A stretch of DNA of 6,147 nt, taken from Opitutales bacterium (GTDB taxonomy: Bacteria; Verrucomicrobiota; Verrucomicrobiia; Opitutales; Intestinicryptomonadaceae). The first letter of the stretch is position 1. Every line of letters begins with the position of its first letter. Under the pieces are notes generated by a model. The model was given only the letters and a program-made list of their open reading frames with translations, did not search any database and was not told where the DNA came from. Shown piece by piece: positions 1 through 5,635 of the stretch. Both the position numbers and the translations under genes were made by a program. Where the stretch lies: the NCBI GenBank assembly GCA_017633865.1, contig JAGBOM010000380.1, positions 1-6,147 of the forward strand, read 5' to 3'.

Positions 1-1
1 C

Positions 2-118
2 GAGGCCGCTCTTGCGACTGCGGTCGCGTGCGTTTACCACTCGATTAGCGGGACGGTTCTTGCCAATCTTTTTGCGCTTTACGACAAGTTTGCCGCAAAG
101 CGCGGCGCCCAAAATTAA
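2..118 (+). CDS. C-terminal end of a probable bile acid:sodium symporter (BASS) family transporter (partial)
   Basis: Only the last 38 codons and the TAA stop (116-118) are present; the gene begins left of the window. The frame opening at base 2 runs without a stop and reads as a small-residue-rich hydrophobic helix (ATAVACVYHSISGTVLANLF) followed by a short charged tail (YDKFAAKRGAQN). The helix pattern, aromatic-His-x-Ile-Ser-Gly followed by LA, resembles the last transmembrane segment of bacterial BASS-type Na+-dependent transporters, where a WHNISG-like motif occurs in the same place; here Trp-His-Asn is Tyr-His-Ser. Members of this family are inner-membrane carriers of organic anions. 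The family call rests on this short motif recalled from memory. Another polytopic membrane protein is possible, but a coding tail on this strand is well supported by the in-frame helix-plus-tail pattern. Nothing can be said about substrate. Confidence 0.55.
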   Translation, partial: EAALATAVACVYHSISGTVLANLFALYDKFAAKRGAQN

Positions 119-128
119 GTTTTTTTGC

Positions 129-240
129 TATTCGCGCGCCACAGCTTCTTTTTGTTTTTGCGCGTCTATAAAAAATAGATAAAAATAGAAACTCCCCTGC
201 CGCTTGCGGCAGGCGCGCAAGTTTTTGCGCGTGGCGAATA
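129..240. repeat. 112-nt element bounded by an imperfect inverted repeat with internal hairpins
   Basis: The ends are complementary: TATTCG (129-134) and CCAC (139-142) match GTGGCGAATA (231-240), with a 4-nt CGCG bulge on the left arm. Inside are a small AT hairpin (165-169 with 175-179), a perfect GC-rich hairpin CCTGCCG/CGGCAGG (196-202 with 207-213) and, directly abutting it, CGCGCAA/TTGCGCG (214-220 with 225-231). The 12-mer GTTTTTGCGCGT occurs twice in direct orientation, at 154-165 and 221-232. CGCGCAA at 214-220 can therefore pair either with 225-231 or with the upstream copy (158-164), giving two mutually exclusive folds. The pairings are read directly from the sequence. Whether this is a structured RNA, a mobile REP/MITE-like element or chance is unknown. 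Confidence 0.4.
196..213. repeat. Perfect GC-rich hairpin
   Basis: CCTGCCG (196-202), loop CTTG, CGGCAGG (207-213) form a perfect 7-bp stem; the next pair inwards (C203-G206) is also complementary but would leave only a 2-nt loop. It lies about 170 nt upstream of the PEP-CTERM start and directly abuts a second 7-bp hairpin (214-231). Read on the minus strand it is followed after about 9 nt by a T-rich tract, so it could be a weak minus-strand terminator, but no minus-strand gene is present here to need one. Confidence 0.5.
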
Positions 241-308
241 TTCTTCTTGTAAATTCGGTTATAGCACACAGTTAAGTTGTATGTTCGCAAAAAAATTTAA
301 AAAAAGAC

Positions 309-336
309 TTGCCCAAATCGTAAGATGCGTTAAATT
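309..336 (+). promoter_or_regulatory. Candidate sigma70-type promoter for the PEP-CTERM gene
   Basis: TTGCCC (309-314), a 16-nt spacer and TAAATT (331-336) give 4/6 matches to each of the -35 and -10 consensus hexamers. This would place transcription start near 343, with a leader of about 35 nt before the ATG at 379. The flanks are AT-rich. In such a region partial matches arise by chance, so this is only the best-placed candidate. Confidence 0.25.
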
Positions 337-378
337 TTTCACAAATAATTTGAAAATATCCCCACTTATCTACCCTTT

Positions 379-2313
379 ATGAAAAAAATATTAACCCCCC
401 TCGCATTGATTTTCGCGGCGTCCGTGTTCGCGGAAACCGAATATACGGTCATTATAGACGAAGACACGTCCCTGGCAAGCTTGTCGGGCAACACCCGCGT
501 CACCAACAACGCAACGCTTACGCTTACAAGCCAAAATCCCAGAAACTATTCCCTTTTGATAGACGCAGGCGCGGCAGTTTCTTCAAATGACCTCTTGAAG
601 TGGGGCACTTCGGGCGGGCCAAAGCAAAACGAAATCGATATTTACGGCAGCTTCTACATGAACGGCAAAGAGTTCCGCATGGGCGACGATGGCGCAAGCT
701 GGTCAACAACCGTAAATGTTTACAGCGGCGGCGTTTTTGCAAACGACGCAAACGATTCGGGCACGTTTACTATAAGCAATTTCCGCGGCGAAAATTCCAT
801 TGTGAATGTTTATGCGGGCGGCCTTGTAAAGAATTTCAACATCAGTTCTTTTGGCAGAAACTCCGAACAGTCGGACACTCCGACCTTTGAATTTAACGTA
901 AATGGCGGCGCGGCTTCGGCGGCTTCCATCACTTTGGGCAACTCGGCGCAGGATGAAAAAATCCAGTACTCCTCCATAAACGTCACAAACGGCGGCACGA
1001 TGACGGCTTCCGGCGGCATAACTTTGGGGGCTGCCGCGCGCAACGATTCCAGAATTAACGTTTCGGGCGCGGGTTCCACTTTCACCGCCAACGCAAACGT
1101 CGCGTTGAACAACACAAGCGCGATTTCTGTTTCCGACGGCGGCGCGTTTGTTTCCGCGTCGAATGTGTATATAAATAATGGCGAAATAACAATTGGCGAA
1201 GGCGGCGCTTGGAATGTCAACACAGCCCCCGGCCAAGCTTTTGTTGTCGGCAACAACGCTTCGGGAATCGCGCGTTTTACGATTGACGGCGGCGCGATGA
1301 ACATGAACGCCACCAATAACGACATGAATTTGTACATTTGCAATTCTGCCGGCAGCCAGGGCTTCTTTACCATAACAAACGGCGGCACATACCAGCAGGG
1401 CGAGGGCGCGAAAAACACGCAGGTATTTCTTGGAAACGGCACGGGCGTTTTGGAAATTTCCAACGGCGGCAAATGGCTTGCGAACACAAACTTTTATATA
1501 GGCAACGCCTCAAGCGCAAACGCTGCTTTGATTTTGGATAACGGCAAAATCACAGGCAGAACCGGCTCGGGCTATTCGTCCGACCTCAACATCGCAAGCG
1601 CGGCAAGCGCGGTCGGCAGGGTCGAAGTTTCAAACGGCGGCTCGGCGGACATGCGCACTTTCAGAATGTCGCAGGGCGGCGTAAATTCCGCTTCGACTTT
1701 GATTATCAGGGATGCCGGCTCCTACGTTAAGGCAAACAATACTAACGACAACAATTACCTGTTTGAATTGGGCGTAAACGCCGACAGCGCCAAATACAGC
1801 GGAAACGCCGCAAACATCTTTATCTACACAGGCGCGCAGTTGTGGAACGCCAGCGTGGGTACTGCTTGGCTGCGCGATTCCGCACAGATGAACTTCATGC
1901 TTGATTCCGACAATGTGGACGCGGCGGATACCGCAATGTTCAGAACCGGCAAGCTTGCGGTTTACAAGTCCGACGGCGCGTCAACCCCGTTTGTAATCGA
2001 CGGCGCGAACCTTTCCTACAACAATTCTCTTTCGGAAGGAGATGTTGTCGGCTTCACAATCTTGACCGCCACGGGCGATAAGAGCTACAACGGCGCCCTT
2101 CTTGATTTCACCGACGCTACGACTCTCTCTCAAATATTTGAATTCAAGAACAACGTAAGCCTTGCGGATTGGGAAGATTTTAACGCGAACAATTTGGCTT
2201 GGGACGGCTCGAATTTGATTTTGTCGCTTACATATGTTCCCGAACCCTCAACCTGCGCGGCTATTTTCGGCGCGCTTGCTTTAGCGTTTGCGGCATACCG
2301 CCGCCGCAAGTAA
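379..2313 (+). CDS. Secreted beta-helix repeat protein with PEP-CTERM sorting signal
   Basis: A 644-residue exported protein, probably anchored to or released from the cell surface. Residues 1-18 are a signal peptide: KK near the N terminus, a hydrophobic core, and VFA just before the predicted cleavage site. Residues about 113-447 carry some 13 copies of a degenerate repeat centred on [N/D]GG between short beta strands, often followed by an [I/V]xLGN-like turn. The second Gly of successive copies falls at 118, 148, 177, 206, 232, 255, 276, 305, 336, 364, 389, 421 and 447, a mean period near 27 residues, which suggests a right-handed beta-helix like those of adhesins and autotransporter passengers. 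A non-repetitive, probably beta-rich region follows (about 470-615). The C terminus is a full PEP-CTERM signal: VPEPS (620-624), a hydrophobic helix (about 626-640) and RRRK (641-644). Exosortases cut near the PEP motif in this family. Start: the ATG at 379 gives the signal peptide at once, although no Shine-Dalgarno sequence precedes it (CTTATCTACCCTTT). It has its own terminator and no exosortase nearby. Adhesion or matrix function is inferred; the ligand is unknown. Confidence 0.93.
   Translation: MKKILTPLALIFAASVFAETEYTVIIDEDTSLASLSGNTRVTNNATLTLTSQNPRNYSLLIDAGAAVSSNDLLKWGTSGGPKQNEIDIYGSFYMNGKEFRMGDDGASWSTTVNVYSGGVFANDANDSGTFTISNFRGENSIVNVYAGGLVKNFNISSFGRNSEQSDTPTFEFNVNGGAASAASITLGNSAQDEKIQYSSINVTNGGTMTASGGITLGAAARNDSRINVSGAGSTFTANANVALNNTSAISVSDGGAFVSASNVYINNGEITIGEGGAWNVNTAPGQAFVVGNNASGIARFTIDGGAMNMNATNNDMNLYICNSAGSQGFFTITNGGTYQQGEGAKNTQVFLGNGTGVLEISNGGKWLANTNFYIGNASSANAALILDNGKITGRTGSGYSSDLNIASAASAVGRVEVSNGGSADMRTFRMSQGGVNSASTLIIRDAGSYVKANNTNDNNYLFELGVNADSAKYSGNAANIFIYTGAQLWNASVGTAWLRDSAQMNFMLDSDNVDAADTAMFRTGKLAVYKSDGASTPFVIDGANLSYNNSLSEGDVVGFTILTATGDKSYNGALLDFTDATTLSQIFEFKNNVSLADWEDFNANNLAWDGSNLILSLTYVPEPSTCAAIFGALALAFAAYRRRK
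715..1719 (+). repeat. Degenerate protein repeat array (about 27 residues per unit)
   Basis: This DNA encodes residues 113-447 of the PEP-CTERM protein. Units show strand-[N/D]GG-strand, for example NVYSGG, NVYAGG, NVTNGG, SVSDGG, TITNGG, EISNGG and EVSNGG, many with a following LGN, IGN or VGN turn. Spacing between successive Gly-Gly positions varies from 21 to 32 residues. At DNA level only short words such as AACGGCGGC recur, so the copies are old and diverged rather than a recent tandem expansion. Confidence 0.75.
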
Positions 2314-2340
2314 GATTGCGGCGCGGGCGGCGCAAAAAGC

Positions 2341-2358
2341 GTTATAGCTTCGCATAAC
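2341..2358 (+). other. Small 3'-UTR hairpin upstream of the terminator
   Basis: GTTAT (2341-2345) pairs with ATAAC (2354-2358). After a bulged A, GC (2347-2348) pairs with GC (2352-2353) around a TTC loop. It sits 27 nt after the PEP-CTERM stop and about 10 nt before the terminator, and could protect the mRNA 3' end. It may be incidental. Confidence 0.3.
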
Positions 2359-2367
2359 TTCTTTATC

Positions 2368-2401
2368 AAAAAAGGGCGCTCTGTTGAGCGCCCTTTTTTT
2401 T
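2368..2401 (+). terminator. Strong intrinsic terminator of the PEP-CTERM gene (possibly bidirectional)
   Basis: GGGCGCTC (2374-2381), loop TGTT, GAGCGCCC (2386-2393) make a perfect 8-bp GC-rich stem followed by eight T (2394-2401). Six A (2368-2373) precede the stem, so the same structure has a T tract on the minus strand and could also stop any transcription leaking past the RNase gene. It lies 54 nt beyond the PEP-CTERM stop codon. Confidence 0.93.
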
Positions 2402-2510
2402 GGCTATTTTTTGTCGTGGATTTTTTTGAGGCGGGCAGTGTTTGTGTGTGCGGATTTTGCGCGTGGTTGGAATTGCGGGGGCGTGGAATTGCGCCTTGAA
2501 ATTATGTCGC
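2402..2510. other. Spacer between convergent terminators
   Basis: This 109-nt stretch lies between the two terminators and shows no convincing coding frame. It contains TGGAATTGCG twice (2468-2477 and 2484-2493) and TTTTGCGCGTGG (2455-2466), a 12-mer that also occurs at 223-234 in the spacer upstream of the PEP-CTERM gene. No function can be assigned. Confidence 0.5.
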
Positions 2511-2545
2511 AAAAAGCCGCGCAGATTAAGCGGTCTGCGCGGCTT
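2511..2545 (-). terminator. Intrinsic terminator of the metH-rodA-RNase transcription unit
   Basis: AAGCCGCGCAGA (2514-2525) is perfectly complementary to TCTGCGCGGCTT (2534-2545) around an 8-nt loop, giving a 12-bp stem. Read on the minus strand, the stem ends in a run of five T (complement of 2511-2515). It lies about 37 nt downstream of the RNase stop codon, the right place to end the minus-strand operon. Confidence 0.88.
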
Positions 2546-2581
2546 GAAAAATAAATCTTTTGCGCCAAGGCGCGGGGGTTT

Positions 2582-4318
2582 TTATTTGAGGATTTTATTT
2601 GTTTCGGCGTCGAGAATCCTGAAGTTTTCGACATGGTACGAGGGGTCGGCCCTGAATGTCAGCTTTAGGTTGTAGGCCTTTTCGAGGTTAATCAGGTATT
2701 CGTAGTCCTCGTTTTGCATGAGTTTTAGGTTGTCGGGGTGCAGGAGGATTAGCATTGCGATTTCCCTCTCCTCGCCGCGCGCGCGAATCGCCCTTGCTAT
2801 CGCCACAATCTTGCGCTGGATTTCCACGCTCATGGTGCGCGAGCTTTTTACTATGCCCTTGCCGCCGCAGTAGGGGCAGGTGGAGTAGATTTCGCTCGCG
2901 TTGGACTGGTGGTGGCGCTGCCTTGTCATCTGCAAAATGCCGAGCTGCGAAATGGGCAGAACCTGGCTTTTGGCCTTGTCCTTCTCCATTTCGTCGCGCA
3001 GTTTTTTATAGACGGTTTGGCGGTCTTTGCGGCTTTTCATGTCGATTGTGTCGATAATGATAAGCCCGCCGATGTTGCGCAGGCGAACCTGTCTGGCGGA
3101 TTCGGCGACCGCCTCGAGGTTGGCCTGAAGGATAAAGTCCTTCCCGTCGGCGTCTTTGCCCTTGTGCGAGCCCGTGTTGACGTCGATTGCGGTGAGAGCC
3201 TCGGTTTCGTCGACCACGATTTCGCCGCCCGAGGGCAGGGGGACTCGGCGCTGGAAGGTTTGGGTTATCTGCTTTTCGATGTTGTAGCGCTCGAAAATCG
3301 GAATGTTGTCTTTGTAAAGCTGGACTTTCGAGCAGGCGCGGCGCGACGTTTTTGCGACGCTTGCGGTGATTTTGTCGTAGTCGGCCTTGTTGTCGATAAG
3401 GATGCGGTCGGTCTCCTCGGTTAGGAAGTCGCGCGCGGTGCGCTCGATGATGTCGGGCTCCTTGTAGAGCAGGGCGGGGCCGGGCTCGTTTTCGATTTTA
3501 TGTTGGACGCGCGCCCAGATGTCCAAAAGCATATTGAGGTCGCGCACGAAGTATGTCCAGCGCTTGCCCTGGCCCGCCGTGCGCACAATCACGCCCATGC
3601 CTTCGGGGATTTTCATGGAGCGCAGTATCTTTTTGATGCGCTCGCGCTCTTTTTTATCCTCTATTTTTCTGGAGATGCCGCATTGCCCGCCGTAGGGCAT
3701 GAGCACGAGGTATCTGCCGGGGATTGCTATGTTTGTGGTGACCCTCGGCCCCTTTGTGCCGATTTGCGTTTTCGTAATTTGGATTACGATGTCGGTGCCT
3801 ATCGGGAATTTTTCGGGAATGTCCTTGTTGGAGAGCTTGAGCGCGGCGTTTTTCTTCTGCTCTTTGGAGCGGTTTTCCCTGACGATTTCGTAGGAGTTGT
3901 CGCTTGTGGCCGACGGGAAAATGTCCCAGTAGTGCAGGAACGCGTTTTTCTGCTGGCCTATGTCGACAAACGCGGCCTTTAGCCCGGGCTCGAGGTTTTG
4001 GATTTTGCCCTTGAAGATTGCGCCCACCATGCTTTCGTCGCCGGCGCGCTCGGTCTCGAATTTTTGCATGAGCCCGTTTTCCAAAAGCGCGACGCGCTTT
4101 TCGAGGGGCTCAACGTTTATTACGAGCTCGCGGTAGGGGCTGTCTTCGCGCTTTAAAAGCCTGATGATTTTTTCAAGCAGCGGGCGGCGTTTTGCGCGCA
4201 GCTTGGCTTCGGCGTTCAGCTGTTCCACCGAAATCGGTTCCACGGCGACTTCCGGCGGGCGCTTTGAAAGCTCCTCGTCGAAAGGTGTCGGATTGTTTTG
4301 GTTTGAGTCTTCTTTCAT
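2582..4318 (-). CDS. rng: RNase E/G family endoribonuclease (Rne/Rng)
   Basis: A 578-residue single-strand-specific endoribonuclease that cuts AU-rich RNA in rRNA maturation and mRNA decay. Residues about 65-130 are the conserved start ([16 protein letters not shown]) and the S1 RNA-binding region ([20 protein letters not shown], then [11 protein letters not shown]). VRTAGQGK (245-252) is the 5'-monophosphate sensor pocket, with R246 and T247 matching E. coli RNase E R169 and T170. AIDVNTG (377-383) and [11 protein letters not shown] (417-427) supply the Mg-binding pair D379 and D423 plus N381, equivalent to E. coli D303, D346 and N305. CPYCGGKG (481-488) is the Zn-link. The catalytic residues are intact, so it should be active. 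It lacks the long C-terminal scaffold of E. coli RNase E and is nearer RNase G in build, but has an extra N-terminal stretch of about 60 charged residues. The ATG at 4318 has no clear Shine-Dalgarno sequence. The gene starts 36 nt after rodA, in the same frame, and ends at its own terminator. The rng versus rne name is a judgement from length. Confidence 0.93.
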   Translation of the reverse strand: MKEDSNQNNPTPFDEELSKRPPEVAVEPISVEQLNAEAKLRAKRRPLLEKIIRLLKREDSPYRELVINVEPLEKRVALLENGLMQKFETERAGDESMVGAIFKGKIQNLEPGLKAAFVDIGQQKNAFLHYWDIFPSATSDNSYEIVRENRSKEQKKNAALKLSNKDIPEKFPIGTDIVIQITKTQIGTKGPRVTTNIAIPGRYLVLMPYGGQCGISRKIEDKKERERIKKILRSMKIPEGMGVIVRTAGQGKRWTYFVRDLNMLLDIWARVQHKIENEPGPALLYKEPDIIERTARDFLTEETDRILIDNKADYDKITASVAKTSRRACSKVQLYKDNIPIFERYNIEKQITQTFQRRVPLPSGGEIVVDETEALTAIDVNTGSHKGKDADGKDFILQANLEAVAESARQVRLRNIGGLIIIDTIDMKSRKDRQTVYKKLRDEMEKDKAKSQVLPISQLGILQMTRQRHHQSNASEIYSTCPYCGGKGIVKSSRTMSVEIQRKIVAIARAIRARGEEREIAMLILLHPDNLKLMQNEDYEYLINLEKAYNLKLTFRADPSYHVENFRILDAETNKILK

Positions 4319-4354
4319 TTGTAATTTCGCGTTGTTTGCGGCGAAGCCCCCCTG

Positions 4355-5632
4355 TCATTGAAATTGCCGCTTGTGTCTATACACGCTCTGGACGAGCCCG
4401 AGCAAGACGCAACAAGTAAGAACAAAGGAGCCGCCATAGCTTAGCATTGGCAGAGGCAAACCCGTAATCGGCATTATGCCGAGGGTCATGCCCACGTTTA
4501 TGAAAATATGCGTGGCGAGCGTCGCGGCGACGCCCGCGCACAGCAGCCGTCCAAATCGGTCTCTCGACAGAGTTGCCGCTCTCGGACAGCTAAAAAGAAC
4601 GATTGCCCCGAGCAGGGCGAGCGCGAACATTCCGCCCGCAAAGCCGGTTTCCTCGGCGAGCACGGCGAAGATGAAGTCGTTGTACGCCACCGCCGAGGGA
4701 AGGAACCCGAGTTTCGCCTGGGTGCCCTCCCCGACGCCCTTGCCGAACATTCCGCCCGAGCCTATCGAGATGAGGCTTTGGTTGAGGTTCCAGGTCGTGT
4801 CCAGCCCCTTTTTGTCGATAAATTCGGGCGCCACGAACGCGAGGATTCTGTTGCGCTGGTAGTCCTTCATCGGCAGGCAGAGCGCGGAGGAGCCGTACGC
4901 GTTTAGTTTCGCGGAGTCTTTCGCGCCCATGTTGGACTTTTTCAGGAACGACGCGTAGCCCGTAAGGTCTATCGCCACGACGCTTATCAGCACCGCGAAT
5001 ATGCCGAGCGCGGTTATGAAAAACCGCTTCGACAAATTCGACACGTAAAGCATCGCGAACACCATTGGCGGAAAAACAAGCGTAGAGCCTAAGTCCGGCT
5101 GCAAAAAAATCAACAAAATAGGAACGCCCGTTACGATTCCGAGTTTTAAAAGAACCTTCAGCGACTCCTTCACCGTGCCGATTTTCGAACGCGCAAGTAT
5201 CGCCGCAACCATTATAAGCGTGCCGATTTTCGCGATTTCGGAGGGCTGCAGCGAGAATATGCCTATGTTTATCCAGCGCGTGGCGTTGAATCTGCTTTGG
5301 ACAAACGGCATGGGCAGCCCGAAGCACTCTTTTAGCGCAAGCGGCACCAACAGAAGCACCGACAGCGCGTATATCGCGTGCGCGTAAACGAAGAATTTTT
5401 CGTAGTTCGCGCGCGATATGGCGTAGTACACCCCCGCCCCGATTGCCAGAAACACCGACTGCCTGAACCAGAACTGCCTCAGCAGCGACGTTTCCTCCAT
5501 ATCGTAGGTTTGCGAGGTGTATATGAACGCAAGCCCCATAATCGAGAGAATCGCCATGCACAAGGGTATGAGAATGTCGTCGTGCGGCTTTTCGCGCGAG
5601 GGCAGGTTCTCGTCTGTGATTTTTGGCTTCAT
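4355..5632 (-). CDS. rodA: SEDS peptidoglycan glycosyltransferase RodA
   Basis: A 425-residue polytopic inner-membrane enzyme that polymerises lipid II into glycan strands for side-wall growth, normally with a class B PBP (PBP2) and the MreB/MreC/MreD elongasome. Family landmarks appear in order: FSLQPSEIAKIG (126-137), LQPDLGST (177-184), DYQRNRILAF (257-266), NQSLISIGSGGMFGKGVGEG (284-303), NDFIFAVLAEETGF (318-331) and GLPLPMLSYGGSF (391-403). D319 aligns with the catalytic Asp of E. coli RodA (D262, in HTDFIF); the preceding His-Thr is Tyr-Asn here. It is longer than the roughly 370-residue E. coli protein, with a charged N-terminal tail (about 1-19) and an extra stretch before DYQRNR (about 225-256). 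FtsW is the main alternative, but the GSGGMFGKG...GTQAKLGFLP pattern and the neighbouring RNase gene favour RodA. The ATG at 5632 lies 3 nt after the metH stop, with GGAA 6 nt upstream, suggesting translational coupling. PBP2 and mre genes are not in the window. Confidence 0.92.
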   Translation of the reverse strand: MKPKITDENLPSREKPHDDILIPLCMAILSIMGLAFIYTSQTYDMEETSLLRQFWFRQSVFLAIGAGVYYAISRANYEKFFVYAHAIYALSVLLLVPLALKECFGLPMPFVQSRFNATRWINIGIFSLQPSEIAKIGTLIMVAAILARSKIGTVKESLKVLLKLGIVTGVPILLIFLQPDLGSTLVFPPMVFAMLYVSNLSKRFFITALGIFAVLISVVAIDLTGYASFLKKSNMGAKDSAKLNAYGSSALCLPMKDYQRNRILAFVAPEFIDKKGLDTTWNLNQSLISIGSGGMFGKGVGEGTQAKLGFLPSAVAYNDFIFAVLAEETGFAGGMFALALLGAIVLFSCPRAATLSRDRFGRLLCAGVAATLATHIFINVGMTLGIMPITGLPLPMLSYGGSFVLTCCVLLGLVQSVYRHKRQFQ

Positions 5633-5635
5633 CTT

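Larger units (their letters stand above)
119..378. other. AT-rich intergenic spacer with several inverted repeats
   Basis: This 260-nt gap separates the transporter end from the PEP-CTERM gene and has no convincing ORF; the minus-strand frame across 45-290 is low-complexity and runs into the transporter tail. It starts with a run of seven T (120-126) directly after the transporter stop. The middle (129-240) contains nested inverted repeats listed separately. The last part (285-378) is strongly AT-rich, as expected of a promoter region. No strong intrinsic terminator for the upstream gene is visible: a 5-bp stem (92-96 with 102-106) inside the gene lies 13 nt before the T run and is weak. Confidence 0.7.

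Noticed and set aside
92..126. Possible terminator at the end of the transporter gene
   Set aside because: The stem is only 5 bp (GCCGC/GCGGC), lies inside the coding sequence, and the T run begins 13 nt after it, too far for a standard intrinsic terminator.
45..290. Minus-strand 81-codon frame across the left spacer
   Set aside because: It overlaps the coding tail of the transporter on the other strand, has a low-complexity basic composition, and crosses the inverted repeats; no family resemblance.
703..1236. Second minus-strand frame (177 codons) inside the PEP-CTERM gene
   Set aside because: Another shadow of the same repetitive codons, overlapping the first antisense frame in a different phase.
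810..1487. Long minus-strand frame (225 codons) inside the PEP-CTERM gene
   Set aside because: It is a mirror of the Gly/Asn/Ala-rich repeat codons on the plus strand. The plus frame has a signal peptide, repeats and a PEP-CTERM tail; the antisense product is a proline- and alanine-rich sequence with no domain.
2562..2573. Small inverted repeat GCGCC/GGCGC next to the RNase stop
   Set aside because: The loop would be only 2 nt and there is no T run in either direction; the 12-bp stem at 2514-2545 is clearly the terminator.
2909..3424. Plus-strand frames inside the RNase gene (171 codons, and 160 codons at 3500-3982)
   Set aside because: Both are antisense to conserved RNase E/G domains with intact catalytic residues; no independent start signal or domain.
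4590..5561. Minus-strand 323-codon frame overlapping rodA
   Set aside because: It lies in another phase of the same strand as rodA and reads as an Arg/Gly/His-rich product without membrane segments, while the rodA frame carries every SEDS motif.
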